A DNA stretch of 64,000 nt, taken from NCBI GenBank assembly GCA_013398055.1, contig VZRS01004414.1:508330-572329 (forward strand), read 5' to 3'. The translations under genes and the position numbers were made by a program. This document shows, in pieces, positions 1-13,300 of the stretch. Each line of letters starts with the position of its first letter. Positions within the stretch are counted from its first letter, which is position 1. The notes under the pieces are model-generated. The model did no database searches, had not been told where the DNA came from, and saw nothing but the letters and a program-made list of their open reading frames with translations. Source of the DNA: Ifrita kowaldi. Taxonomy: Eukaryota; Chordata; Aves; Passeriformes; Cinclosomatidae.

Positions 1-1145
1 TTCGTTGGGTTTTGAGGTTGGAAAGAGGAGTTAACAAGCAAAACGGACTTCAGAAATGATTTTCCTTCTCCTTCCGTGGGATGCTGTTTGCCTGATTTTA
101 GTGTTCTGAAAGTTATGTACCTTAACAAAGCTATTTAGGGTCCCTCTACAGCAAAGAACACCACAGAGATGCCTCCAGAAGGGAATCTGCCCCCTCTTCC
201 TTATTCCCACAGTAGAATGGATATAAGTGCCAGCAGTGGATATTTCTTTACTACACAGTAATCCTAGCCAGGCCTTGTAGACTAGAAGGCCAACTTGTAA
301 GTGGATTTTGAAGCCTAACTGGGAGGAATCCCAGCTCTGGTACTGAACTGGAGTACCTCACTGGACTGAGTAAATTTCACTTGTGAAGCTTCCCACTATA
401 AGAAAAGAGAGAGCATCACAACTGTGTTATGGAATTCTCAGTGCTTACTAAGTAGTAAAGCTATTATTCATTTTCCTTGGCATTAGAAAGGGCTCTTAAA
501 GCACAGAGGTTTCTTTGGCTATTGTTAGACAAAATGTCAATCCTCTAGCCTGTGATTAGAAGGCTTTCAAGCTAAAGGTATTATTTCCTTCTTTCCATTA
601 TGTGTGTGAGACAGAACTCACAGTTGGTGGAAATGAGCTGCAAGGGAGTTCTGAAAACAAAACAGAGTAATAATGGGATTTTTCTTTACCCTCACTGCAA
701 AGATTGGTAGTAACCACAAAAGCCACACTGTGAAAGTACCAAGTAGGGTTCTAGTTCATGTTTAGTACTTTACGTAGATTTCTATGTCATATTAGCTCAG
801 TGCACAAATAAAAAGTCAATCTAAGTGTCTACAAGCCCTGCAAACCCAGCCTTGTGCCTAAACCCTCCTATAATGAAAGTGCAGTGACTAACGCAGAGCT
901 GACAATTTTGCTGACGGCGCACACATCAGATCAGAGCATAGCTCATTCTTCCAGATTGTAATAGCTGAGCATTGCTAACAATAGAAAATCTTGGTCAGTA
1001 AACTAAGCAGAAATCTTCAAGGACACATACATAATGTGGATCAAGAAGTGTCTTTTTCACACTTTATACAGAGGCTACATTAACAGTGTGGAGTTGTGCT
1101 CTGCTGTTCCTTCACGACACTGTTAATGGCATTGTTCCACCACAG
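1..1145. other. Unique non-coding DNA, no gene recognised
   Basis: AT-rich single-copy sequence with stops in all frames. I see no repeat family, RNA gene or clear promoter here. If the candidate exon that follows is real, this stretch would be the end of its upstream intron; the last 40 bases contain several pyrimidine-rich patches before the CACAG acceptor at 1141-1145. Confidence 0.5.
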
Positions 1146-1368
1146 CCCATCCAAAGCACCTGCTGAGGAGCACCTAATAACCAAGGTCTTTGATGCAGAA
1201 AACAAGGAAGCTCATCCTGTTGCCTTCAAGAGGGTGGCAAGCAGTGTTAACACGAGTGGCCTGATATTAGCCGGGAATTCAGCGCAGGATCTCTCCTGTC
1301 ACCTAACCCTCAAAGAAGGAATCTGCGTCACAGACGTTGTAATTAGGGGTAGGAAGGTTTATGCATGA
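1146..1368 (+). CDS. Candidate terminal coding exon, unidentified protein (partial)
   Basis: The open frame runs through this stretch to a TGA at 1366-1368, giving about 73 residues after a plausible acceptor (CCACCACAG ending at 1145). The first base would complete a split codon. The translation has mixed composition without low complexity, including ITKVFDAENKEAHP near its start and VIRGRKVYA at its end. I do not recognise a domain or family, and no signal peptide or membrane segment is evident. About 175 bases after the stop is an AATAAA signal at 1544-1549 followed by GT-rich DNA, the arrangement expected of a real 3' end. The frame also continues upstream to an ATG at 1096, so a single-exon chance ORF or a decayed pseudogene is equally possible. 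Function cannot be assigned. Confidence 0.22.
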
Positions 1369-1543
1369 TGGTCACAGTTTCTATTCTCTGAGCAGAAAAA
1401 AAGCAATGAGGTGGCTACATCCTTCAAGCAACTATAGAAAGAAAGGCAGCGCAGTAATCCAACTTGTGAATAGGTTCTGCTCATATTTAAAACTGGCTTT
1501 CATCTTACTGAACTCCTTCAAGAGATTGTTGATTTCCTTATCC

Positions 1544-1549
1544 AATAAA
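1544..1549 (+). terminator. Polyadenylation signal AATAAA (candidate)
   Basis: A canonical AATAAA hexamer is followed within 40-75 bases by GT- and T-rich sequence (about 1583-1672), resembling a cleavage/polyadenylation region. It would serve the candidate exon ending at 1368. AATAAA is common in AT-rich DNA, so on its own this is weak. Confidence 0.3.
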
Positions 1550-1618
1550 ATAATATTGATTAACAAAATGAAACGCTGATCTATGGTTTTGGTTGTTGCA
1601 TTTTGCTTCATCGGTTTG

Positions 1619-1672
1619 TTCTTTTTTTTTTTTTTGGTTGGTTTTTTTTTTTTTGTTTGTTTGTTTTTTCTT
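1619..1672. repeat. T-rich low-complexity tract
   Basis: Runs of 8-13 T interrupted by GG and GTTTG units. No target-site duplication or adjoining SINE body was seen, so this is simple low-complexity DNA and not a clear retrotransposon tail. Confidence 0.8.
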
Positions 1673-4600
1673 AAAATGATAGTAATAATGTACTAGGAAG
1701 AAAACCCATCAAACAAAAAAACCTAAAACCGTCTATAAATCAGCTGCAAAATCTACTACTGCCAGATCCTGTAATTTTAATACATCATGTGTTTGGGTTT
1801 TTTTTTGTTTTTCTCCCTTAAAATCCCGGTTCTGTGAATCAGGTTATGATAGCATCTAATATTTTGAAAGAAAGTAAGTTTCCAGTCCTCAAAACATTCC
1901 AACATCTGGAAAGAATTGAGAACAGCCCAAATGTTTTGTTTTAAAAGGTGCTTGTTGAGGAACAATCTTCTGTGAGACTGATCTGGGGAGGTTTACGGGG
2001 TTAAAGTGAAGACGGTTCCGTATCTGTTGTTTGTAGAAAGGAATCACAAAGGAGCACAATGAAACCTTGACACTGTGTAAAGGTTGCTGCTGTCTAGTGT
2101 CCTGTATATGGAGTGGCTTGTGCTACTACTGAGGAAAGATAAAAAACCTTACTGTGCTGAGGTTGGCACAACTTAAAACCCACGCTCTCTTAGCTTCCAT
2201 GCTAGAAGATGAGAATTCCTTCACTTGTCTCTATTCCTTTTTCTTTCCATGTGTGAATGACCAAAGAAGGGAAAGGAAAAAGCAAATTCTAACTCATATT
2301 GAGGTGCACTATGCTGAAGAGATTCAGAAATGCCCCCCCAAGCCATATTAAACTGGATTAATCTGATGGATCGGTTTTGCAGTTTGTGCCACTTAGATTC
2401 AGATAGTTTCTACATTGTTTATCCAGCCACACCAGAATGGAAAGGATAGATTTATAACTCTTATGAAATCAGCAGGTTGAAAAGGACAAGCTGATTAGCC
2501 AGTTTGCAGTACGCTTTACACTTTGAAAGCTAAACACACCAGCTGGGAGTAGTTACCCTGCTAGTAAATATCCATATGCCATGAAATTTCATAAACAAAG
2601 AAAATTGGTCACATTTTTTCACTTTGGTTCAAAATATAATCTACTTTTTAAGCATGTTTGCATTTTTAAGAGATGTTGCAATGAGACAGAGAGCAACTGA
2701 AGTCAAAGCTACAGCTACAACAATGTGAATAAGCAGCTGTCATGGTGTATTGTAATTCAGAACAAATTTCAGTCTAAAAATAAGATCCATAAATATGGGG
2801 ATAAAAGCCCTAAACCCATAAAAGTTGGTGCAGAGTTTCTTAAAGGAACCCGAGGGAATAGGGACATGTTTTATTTTTCAGAAGACAAGGGAAAAACAGG
2901 GACAATGGTTACACCCTACTCCCTAAGGGCATGTCTAGGCAGATGGGTATAGGTGGTTTGGAGTCCCTCGGCCTCAGCAAGGTCCCACTCTTTTGAGGAC
3001 AATGAAAGATGCATTACTGGGTGAACACTGTTTTCAAAAACATCAGTGATCTGCTTGAGTACAATCCACTCACACAGCCAAAATATAACATGCTACAACA
3101 CAAAACCCTTTCGAATAAGTGGGAGCACTCATTTGTTCCTGATTAAAACTGGTTTTGCTTAGTAAAAATATCTGGTGACTCCCAGCCACTTTGGAGCCCA
3201 AAAAGTTTATTTTATGACATTAGATAACCAGCACAAAAGTGACATCCCACGTGCTTTCTTGCTCTCTGTCTGGTGGAGGCAAATGGCACTAGTGCAGATT
3301 GCTTTGGAGAGGGCTGTTACCCCGAGTCAGCTCAGCAGTAGGATAACAGGGCACTGGAAAGTAACACACTGCCTCTACTCTCCCTGGTTATCAGTTCCCC
3401 CCTTTTCCCAGTCATTACCAACAGCTCCAAGGGCTCAGGTAAAAGGATGTAACAAATATCCCTTCAGCTGTGGGTTCTGTATAGATTCATAATGCATGAA
3501 ACAGCCTTGGTGGAACAGAGAGCAAGGGAGCTTGTAATTCCATGTAACTCACAGCCACGTCACAATCAATACTGTATAATACAGGTGCATTGTTTGTCCC
3601 TCAAAGTCATTTTACCCCCCAAAGAACTCTTTCACTTCCTTAATCTCTTTTCTTTTCTTTTTTCCCTAAGGAAAAGAGAAATGCCTTATGGAGAGCAAAA
3701 GAGCTCTCTGAAAATCCCATCACTTTTAGATTGCTTGTCAGTGGCAGAGGAGATATATTTAAATCACAGTTCAGTGAAGCATGCATAAGGATGCATCCTG
3801 CTTTACAGAGCTCTTGCTCATGTCTATTCTCTTCCAACCTCCTATTCTACCCTCAAATAGAAATCCTGTATAGTAAACAGAAAATGTAAATAAGTCCAGT
3901 AAGCAATGGCCTAAGCTTTACCACTGACAATTCCTGAGAGCAAAAATTCCTGGTTTGCAACAATTCATTGTCAATATCCTTGAAGAGCCTTGGTGCTCTC
4001 AGATGCAAAAAGTGAGTGACCCAAAAGCCACAAGGTCTTCAACTTGAGCACCTGTCTTCTGCTCCAAAGTAATTCCCCTCTTCCAGAATGACAAAAGCTG
4101 CTTTTACCCAAGTGAACAACAGAGGATTCGATATTGAATTACACCAATGCACGTAAACACACGCTATCATGCAGAAGACATGATCCTCTATAGGTATGTC
4201 TACACTTCCAGGCATAAAGAGGGCTCAAAAGTAGATGTAAGGGTGCCATTCCCCATGACCTCAGAGCTTTCCATCCACACTGGTGTTTATAGATCAAATT
4301 TCCAGGAAAAAGGCAAAAGCTGTACCTCACATATGTGCTGATGCAGTGGGAGATACTCTGCCCAGCCATAGCCTGCTCTGCCTAGAACACTTAAACAAGA
4401 TTTGGGTTCATGCAGAGGTTGGGAATGGGCTCAGGCTCTCCTCTCTCCAAAAAATCATAATTAACCTGAATTCAGAACTGCTACCACCACCGTAGGTATT
4501 CACTGAGGATGGAAGGCGTCCATCCACGTGTGTTGGAGAATGGCTTCATACCCATAAATTTTTGACAGTGTAGGCACACCCTTTCAGAACATGCCTGGGT

Positions 4601-7600
4601 TCTTTGCTTTAGATAGTAAGCCACTTACTATTTCAACGGTTTCACAAAGAACATCATCTGCCCATTTACCTCTCCCTTTGACAAAGAATTTAAATTTGCA
4701 GCATTCACAGCAAGATGGAAGAAAATCCACTGCAGACATGTGCACTTGGTAACGACCTGGAAATTTCCTCAGCTGTGTATCAGTATTGATCGTGCTTTAG
4801 TCCCCAACAGAGAGATGGTTTGCTCTGTCTAGTCAGTTGTGGAAGGTTTTGAGTTCTCTCCACGGGTAATTTCCTCCAAAGTGAGCACAAACAATGCAGT
4901 CAGAAGAGCTCCAGAGGCAGACAGGGAAAATAACCTGGTGGTTGAGAGGAGTTTATTGGCTTCCGCTGCTTATGAACAGCTCAACAGCATGGAGTCCTCC
5001 AGGTTGGTGTATCTCTATAATCTTGACCCACCTGGAGATCCATGGTGTCGAACCATGAACTCGTGAAGACAGCACTGCTTCCAGTGTTCCTCTTCATCCT
5101 CAGTGCGTCGGACAGGGAATTGCTGAGTCCTTTACCATTTCTTCCACAACAGGCCAACTCCTTTGTTCCTTTTACTACCCCCTTTCCACCACTGTACAGT
5201 TTAATACACATGGATAAGAGGTCACACACACCTTTCCTTTCAGCATTTGGCAAATGGCTGTTGCTCTACACCTTCCATACTCAGTACTTTCCATGTCAAT
5301 TAGAGTATCAGGGTGGAGACCGCCATCAGAAATTACAAACTCTGGGATTCCTTTCATGTCCTAACCATCACTGAGTAAGTTTTTCAGGTATCTGCTTTGT
5401 TTTGCAGCAATGCTGAAGAAAGTGAGTAATAATGTGAGAAATATATTCTGGTTGGCCAAGAAAGATTTATAAAAGGAGATTCCTCAGTATTTCTCAAAGA
5501 TAAGTATAATCTGAACTGTCTTTCCAGCCTCAAATCACATGTTTATGTCCAAGGAAGATGCTATGGTGATCATGGTGATTATCATGATCTCAGACATTTT
5601 TTCTACCATTTCCAAGCACAGCGCAAATATGTGAGCAGAGAGTCATAAACTGTTCTTTAGTTCCACTGACTCTGTACTTCACTTTGGTGCCTCTAATGAG
5701 ACCTCACTTGCAACCTATTATTTTCAAGCTTTTTGACCTGCCCATTATTCTCCTACACTTTGGGTTTGATGTATAAATAATAAATGGTCAGCATGATGGC
5801 TATAGGACCTTTAGGGAAAAGTATTAAGAAATCTTCTTTCTGTGAAGGTTTAGATAAATTAATTTTGCTTAAAGAGCAAATTTCAGTTGACTGCCTGCCA
5901 TTAATTAGCCTAGCTTTACAAAACTCCTCCAAGGTATATGAATTTTACAACATGCTATGCATTTTCCAGATAGGTATGCTGAAGTTCACAGAAAGACTAA
6001 ATGTCACATTATTATTTTATGCAAACAGCTGACCAGTGTGGTGATTAAATTGTGTGGTGATATATTCTTGACAAGTCTTTAGCTAGCTTCACTGGGGAGT
6101 GATAGCAGGACATTTTGAACAAAGAGGCATCTATTTGGAACTCATCTCCCCTACTGATTTGCAACCTAGCTTTCTTAATTAAGTTGGCAGGTAGGTTTGC
6201 CATTCATTTTTCTGCCACCCAAATAATAATTTTTTTTCTTTTCAGGGCAAAGAGGCTGTAATTATTCACTACTGATATACAATGACAATACACAACAGCA
6301 TTTCCTGGCTAAAGAAGACACAGAGACAAGACTCATGCGTGCCCCGCCACTCTGTCACAAGGAAGAAGCACACACAGCCACCTCACTCTGCAAAAGCCTG
6401 GATAACCCAGGAAAAGCTTAAGAAGAGACCTTGCACACATTTAGGCTCCTGTTCAACAGCACAGTAAAAGTTACTTGCTAATCTTCTCTTTTTCTAGAAC
6501 TGTAGAAAAGGAACAAGAAAGCATATCTAACATTTAGTATTGATAAATACGATACAGTCCTAAAAACATATAAAGAGATGCCAACGACAATACCGTTTTG
6601 AAAACTACTCTGTATCAGGGAAGTACTACTTAGGGCAAAGAAATTATTGCTGCATTTTGCAGTTCATCCCTATAAAGATGTCTCACATAATTGTCTTGAA
6701 AGTGTTTGAGTTAAAGAAATTTCTGGTTTCTACAATGGATGCGTTTGGCGTTAATTTTCTTCTGCAGGGTATTGGGATGATTATTTGCTCAGAGTCAAAA
6801 TACATGTGTTAGAGCTGAGGGGTTTTAGGGACGTGCATCTGTTCTTGCTGCTTTATCTTATTTGAAATGACAAGGCCGTTTGTACCATTAACTTTAGTTG
6901 CAGCAGAGATGATGATGATGTCATGGCAGGGGCAAATAATGAGTATAAGCAGAAAGGACAAAGGAAATCTTAGTCTTTGCTTTCATGCACTTGCCAACAG
7001 TAATTTCAAGTAAATATATGCACAGTAGTTCAAATTATGTTGATGACATATACTTAGTTTATGGTGAAGAGTGCATTACTCCCTGAGTTGCTGTGGGGAA
7101 ATACATGGGATTCCTGCTTAGTAAGACATTATTCTTCAAATAGCCCAGCTGGAATACATGAACTGCTGCTGAGTAAACCCACAGAAATGTGCAAGGCTGA
7201 TAGGAAAACTAGATCTTCTCAGAATGAAATAATGTTTCAAGATCTAACTGTAAGGAAAAAGTAAATAAAAGACAGTATCTGATACATAACTAAATTACAA
7301 GACTGTGTGTTTCTGCAAGTTTTCTACAATTTATCAGCAGCCCTTTGATCACTTTACTGTCTAAGGGCACTGTAGATTTGTTGTTCCCTATTTCATCTCC
7401 ATCAAACATGAATCGGAATAAAGTTTTACTAAAGCAATTGACATGAGAAAACCTTTAAAGAATAGGGATAGGGAGCTGCCAGAAGGTACTAAGGAAGGTG
7501 AAAGACAGATGAAATTTGTAGTCTGACCTTCCAGTGCCCTTTTCATTTTCACTTACCTCTTCTGCCTCCTTCCCTGCTCAGGTAGGACTCTAAGCCTATA

Positions 7601-9785
7601 CTTCAAATATGCTGCAGTGATGACTGACAGCAATGATGCCAGTGTACTGTGGAAAGATAATTGATGTTGCATTCTGTCAGCCTCCCTTATGATATTATCA
7701 CTATAACAGCAAATTTTACTGCACCACCAGAGACAGTTTCTTAAGAACTTCCTGACTGTCAACAACAGAGCAGACTGATAAGTGTGCCAAAAAAAAAAAA
7801 AAAAAGTTTGAAATGTTCTTTCTTGGCACAGAAAATATTTAGATTTTCTTTCTATTTGTGTCAAACTTCCTGGCTGGGGATCTGCTCCAAGGTTTCTCTA
7901 ACGTGCCTGATTATACGTAGTACCTGTTGACTGACTGATCATTGTACAGATCCCATATCAAGCAGAATCTGATGCCATGGAGAAGGCGACAAAGATCTTT
8001 GGCAGATCTCAAAAGATAACCTCATCTCTGTGATTTCCTCTGTCCTCAGAAGGCAAAGAGGAGTTTTAAGAGGGTCAATTACTTCCAAAAGCCATGAATT
8101 CTGTTAGAAGCTTTTGGTTTGGAGTTCAGATTTATCGTTATAAGTATTATAACAAAATATTATAGTCTGTAAAATATTAGATCTCAGCTGTATGTTATTG
8201 CAAAATCTTTCAGTGATTGGTGAAACGCATTCCTCATAGAAGATTTTCTTTTATTCCTCACTTTTTCCTTTAAACAGTTCTGGTTTTGCGCCTTTCTCTT
8301 TCAACATTACAAGGGCTGGATAAAACTGTCTCTAGAGACCATTGGTATCACCAGCAGTAAATTACCAGCAATTGTGCTATTCTCTCAAATGATAATGAGC
8401 TGGATTAAAGCAGATAGAGAACTGCTACCCTAACACAACTTGGGTAATTAAATTCCAATATGTAAAATTCTATCTGGCATTGCAATGGGATACCATACTC
8501 TATTTCCTACCCTTTGATAAGGTGTAATTCTGCTAAATACTGTGACGCAGCTGGCATGTTTCAGCCCAGAAGTGTGCTGAATATGATGCAGTGGAGAGCT
8601 TTTAGTGTACTGAAGTTGAATCAGTTGGTAATATATTTTATTGCTCCCTTTAGGTGATAGATAACATGAAAATGCAAACCATTTCCAGTAGCATTTGATT
8701 ATGGAGCATCTAGCATGATTTTTGGAAGTGTTGAGCTCTAACAGCCCCAGCTGAAGACTATGAAAGCAAAGAGATTCCCAAAATCTCAGTAAATCAGCCT
8801 CATGGGCTTCCCTAAAATGCTACAGAAGACCTTCTTGTAATTACTGCTAGTAACATGAGGGAATGCAACAGAGACAAGATGAAAGCTCTGGATAGTAATT
8901 TTTATAATCATCATAGAAGTGAAAGTTCCTGGGTGGAAGTTATAAGATGAAAGTGCTGCCAAGTCAAGGTTTTTCCTACCTGTGCAAAGTTACTAGTCCA
9001 AGGGACGTGTCAAAGGAATTGAGTAGTATTTGTATAAAATTTGTATCAGGGTAGAATCTTCTTGAAGTTAATTTGAGTCAAAAATTTCCACTAATGTCTG
9101 TGGAGGACTTGATGAAGACAGATACCTGTTTTATAAAGTTGCGGGCTTCTCACAAGGTTAAAAAAGTTTCACATCTCTTAGGATCTCTGGGGGAAGTGTG
9201 TCTGTGTTGGTTCATTTTAATTTGGAGTAAGATGTTGTCTAATACCACCTAGATAGAAAGGCATAAGATGAAGTTTTGTGACAAGCAGGAGAAAAAGAAG
9301 ATCTACTTTGACCCCTGTGGAAACAAGATTTCTCCCAATCCAACTGTTTGTGAGCTGAGATTTATAGATTTCTACCTAATGGGCAGAATTAATTTGATGT
9401 GAACTGTGTGTTGTGTACTATTGAACTAATGAATAGTCCCTGATGGATATGGTATCTGCAGGGCACTTCACTCTGCTGAGTCACATAGTTTTTGCAGTAT
9501 GTCAAAAATGAAATGATTCTTCTAAGGGCCAGCATTTTTCTGAAGACAAATAAAGACCAACATGCAGCTAAAATCTTTTTAAGGGACAGCACAATCCATC
9601 ATTTCAGACATGATTTTGACATCACCCAATATCTTAGCAGCTGACCATGCAAACTGCCTGTCCCCAAATACTGCCACATGCCCCCTTCCATCCAAGAGTT
9701 ACAACCAATTCTGAAAAGATGAATGGTTTATTATAATTGCTCTAATTGTCTTATAAAACCAAGCAGCTCTCTGATAAGTACAGGA
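1673..9785. other. Unique AT-rich non-coding DNA, no gene recognised
   Basis: About 8 kb of single-copy sequence. Open frames up to about 110 codons occur, but none has recognisable protein features or supporting signals on both sides. A 17-base A run lies at 7789-7805. A minus-strand donor-like GTAAGTG at about 7552-7558 sits 98 bases from a CCACAG acceptor-like site, noted as a finding. Otherwise nothing distinctive. Confidence 0.5.
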
Positions 9786-9787
9786 GG

Positions 9788-10342
9788 TGATTGTCCTGCT
9801 TTACTCCAAGCTGCGCAGCCTCAGCTCCAGGCCTGTGTGCAGTTTTGGATGCCACAATATGAGAAAGCTATAAAACATCCAAAGGAGGGCAACAAAGATG
9901 ATGAAGGGCATTGAAGGGAAGTTGTGTGAGGAGCAGCTGAGGACACTTGGTCTGTTCAGCCTGGAGAAGTGGAGACTGAGGGGAGACCTCTTTGCAGTTA
10001 CACCTTCCTTGCGAGAGGAAGAGGAGCGGCAGGCACTGATGTCTTCTCTGTAGTGCCCAGTGACAGGACCCTCTCGAGGGAATGGCCTGAAGTTGTGTCA
10101 GGGGAGGCTCGAGCTAGATATCAGGAAAAGGTTCTTCACCCAGAGGGTGGTTGGACACTGGAACAGGCTCCCCAGGGCAGTGGTCACAGCACCAAGCCTG
10201 ACAGAGCTCAAGAAGCATTTGGACAATGCTCTCAGGCATTTGGGGTGATTCTTGGGGATGGTGCTATGCACGGCCAGGAGCTGGACTTTGATGATCCTCG
10301 TGAGACCCTTCCAACTCAAGGATATTCTATGATTCTATGATA
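9788..10342 (+). mobile_element. CR1 LINE, 3' fragment, sense orientation
   Basis: The sequence follows the CR1 3' region closely: the segment for a 'tgtgcagtttTGGatgcc' start, the CTGTTCAGCCTGGAGAAG block, GGTTCTTCACCCAGAGGGT, the GGAACAGGCTCCCCAGGG block, then CCTTCCAACTCAAGGATATT. It ends in two tandem ATTCTATG units, the characteristic CR1 terminus. The 5' part of the element (ORF1 and most of the reverse transcriptase ORF2) is absent, as is usual for 5'-truncated CR1 copies. The internal short open frames are decayed and not functional. This is the longest and best preserved CR1 copy in the window and the main evidence for an avian or other sauropsid source. Confidence 0.93.
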
Positions 10343-13300
10343 ACACTGTGGCAGAAGCCAAGAGAAAACACACAAGTCTGAAAAAATTTCATCTACTCTG
10401 AGGCGAGAGATAAAGAGATCATCACTGTGAAACATTTGCTCATGAGATGCATCCATAAAAAGAGAGAAGAGAATTTGAGTCCTGAAGAGTGTTGCATAGG
10501 ACAGTATGCTAAAATATTACCATAGTCATCCACAGGGATATCAGAGGCTTCAGTCATTAGAGAAATTTGCTTGAAAACTAGGAGACCACTGTTTTTTTCA
10601 CCCAAGAGACAATCCTACCCCAGTCCATAGGTGGTCATTCCCATCATGGATTTAAATCAGACAACTCTTTGAAAAAGACTCCTACTAGCTGTACCATTAT
10701 ATATTGAAAACAAATAGCCTACAGAGCGTTGCCTACAAAACCTTGCCTCTTTGATGAGTTTAGCTTCTGCTGTGAGGAACACGGGATGTTTAATCTTGAT
10801 CAAATGGGACAAGGAACACCTTGATGTCCCTGGCATTTTCAAAAGAGATTATCTTTCACATTCAGATTTTTAACTCCTTGCCAGCTCGCTCCTCAGTGTG
10901 CTAGTCATTTGCTTAATGCCAAAGAATAAGCCATCTAAGTAATGAAATCTCAAGCACATCACAAGCCATTTCTTGCACTAAAAGGCTGAACTTCAATTCA
11001 AGATAGTCACGTGGTATTTTAACAAATTGCACTCCATCTATTACACTATTAAAAATTTTAGCCTAGCAAATGTAGTCCTCTTTCATAATGCTGTTTTATA
11101 ATTGTGCTTTAGGTAAGGCATAAATCATTACTAGTAGAGGACAATTTTTCACAGGAGTGTAACTCTGGGGTCAGAAAACCCAGTATTGTCACAAGGGTTC
11201 CAGTCTTTTAAGAACTGAGCACAAGCTTTCACAGAAAGATAAATTTTGCCTGAAGAGTAAGTGGGTTTAACAAGGCTTTGGAGTTTTGTTTCTAATGCTA
11301 GTTTTGGTGTTTGTTTGTTTGCTTTTTTGTGTAACAGGGCAAAACTCATGATGCCAGAAAGAAACTAGTGAGAATGAATGGTAAGAGAGCACCTCTCATA
11401 CTCTTGTTTTGCTGCTGTAATGCCAAGCTCAGGAAATTAGGTTAATTTTCAGGGAGACACACAGCTTTGCCAGTGTCTGAAAGCTCCTAAATTCTATAAG
11501 TCTGCTACACATCATTCATGACAGGTGGTTAAGAGAAAGAACACTTACCAAAGCAGAAAGAACAACCCAAGGGGCAGCAGTACTACCCAATGAAACTCAA
11601 ATGCTGCTTACTACACCATGCATTACATCACAAATGGATATATAGAGTACAATGATCTCTTCTCTTGTCAATGACACTGACCAAACTAAACAGAAAACTA
11701 GACATTTACTTTAAAGGAAAGTTGCTCTTTCAAAACAGAAATATCTCCAGCAGGATGTTGTCATTTAGATATGGTCTTGTTTGGAGACTTAACTGGAAAT
11801 CCAGCTTTGATTTGGTCTGTTTTTCTTTTGGTTTTTCTACTTTGTAATAATTTTGTCTAAAAGCTAAAGGGAAAAGACAGGCAGGCAGAGAAATCTTGTA
11901 GTTAAAGGATAAACTGATTAAAATGAAGAAAACAGAATTACATTACAGGGTTGTGATGTGTTGCAGGACAAAAAGAAAAAAAACCACCACCAACAGAACA
12001 AAACCCTGGAAGATGAGGGGTTTATTACTTTTTGCTTTCAGAAAATGATGACTGCTCTTTCGATCAGTTGAAACATTGTTTTAGAAGAACTGATTTTTTC
12101 CCAGCTAAATGGAATGAAATCTGATTTTCTCTCTTACTACTGAAGCTCCCAAGAAATATGGTATTTTTGGAACAGGCTGCTGTGCATACCGGAGGTAAGT
12201 GGGTAGAACAGCCTGGTAAAGTACACAAAATCAGACAGAAATTTTGAATTCAACTCAGCTCACTGTGCACGAAAATAAAAACCAGAGCAGATATTAATTA
12301 ATTAATGCTACTTTCATGTTAATTCTTAGAAGAACTGCACTGCACAGAATTAGTTAAGTAATACCATGAAGTACTTTGCATCTTGTCAGAAAACAGGTTA
12401 CAATGGACAGTAAGCATCCTCATGGTAATACCCTGGAACAAGAGACTCTTTAAAGGTATTTTGGCTATCCTTGCTTTTGTGGGGCTTTTTGCTATCCCAG
12501 GCTTTAAGTAATTTTCCAGACATTTTGCTCTAATAAAAGCAGAACAATGTGTCTCATAGAAGTGATATTTACCAGCTGTCAGGTAATTTCCCAACATAAC
12601 TCAAAGCTGTTCTCCTCAGCAGAAGGCTTTCTATAATTCTATGTTGGTTTTTGTATTGCCCACAACATCCAGTTGTCTTGTGAACAATTTTCCTTCTCCA
12701 ATCAAAGGACCAAACTACTTCCTAAACAGTTTCAGGGTAAAATGTAAGACTTGCTCCCACTGTTCCTGGACAAAAGGATGCTAGCTGCAAGCGGCCATAG
12801 ATGACAAAAAAGATTTCTCTTCAAACATTAGCATTAGCAAGGAAAAGTCTCCTTCTGAAGAATGCTACTGAGTTTGAACAGCAAGCAGGGCTTTACAATT
12901 AAGTTTTTTACTTCTTCTAAGCCTTTCAGGAGCCTTTCCAGTAACACTTCAAGAAAATCCACACAGAAATGTAGCATGAAAAGGAGAAGAGAATAATAAT
13001 AATAATAACAGTAATAAGGAGAAAGAAAAAATAAGAGCTATGGTTTCTCTGTGCATTTTTTTTGTTGGTCTTGTTTATAAATCTGCCTATAAATTATCTT
13101 CTAGTGTAGAAAAAAAAGAAAATTATGATTGTTAAAACTATAAAGAACAGAACTGTCTTCTTTTTTATTTCCAGAGCAGCCTGGGCTTTGAGGAGCCATC
13201 TTTACAGCTGAAAGATGCTTCTTTTCATCTCAGGGGACTGTGACCAGGACAAAAATCATCCTCTGCCAGCTCTGCTGTGGCACATTCTGAGCAGTCAGGT

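Noticed and set aside
5560..5600. Inverted repeat GATCATG...CATGATC
   Set aside because: Arms of only seven bases in a TGATCATG-rich stretch; likely chance.
9969..10340. 123-codon and overlapping frames on both strands
   Set aside because: They lie wholly within the CR1 3' fragment and do not represent a host gene.
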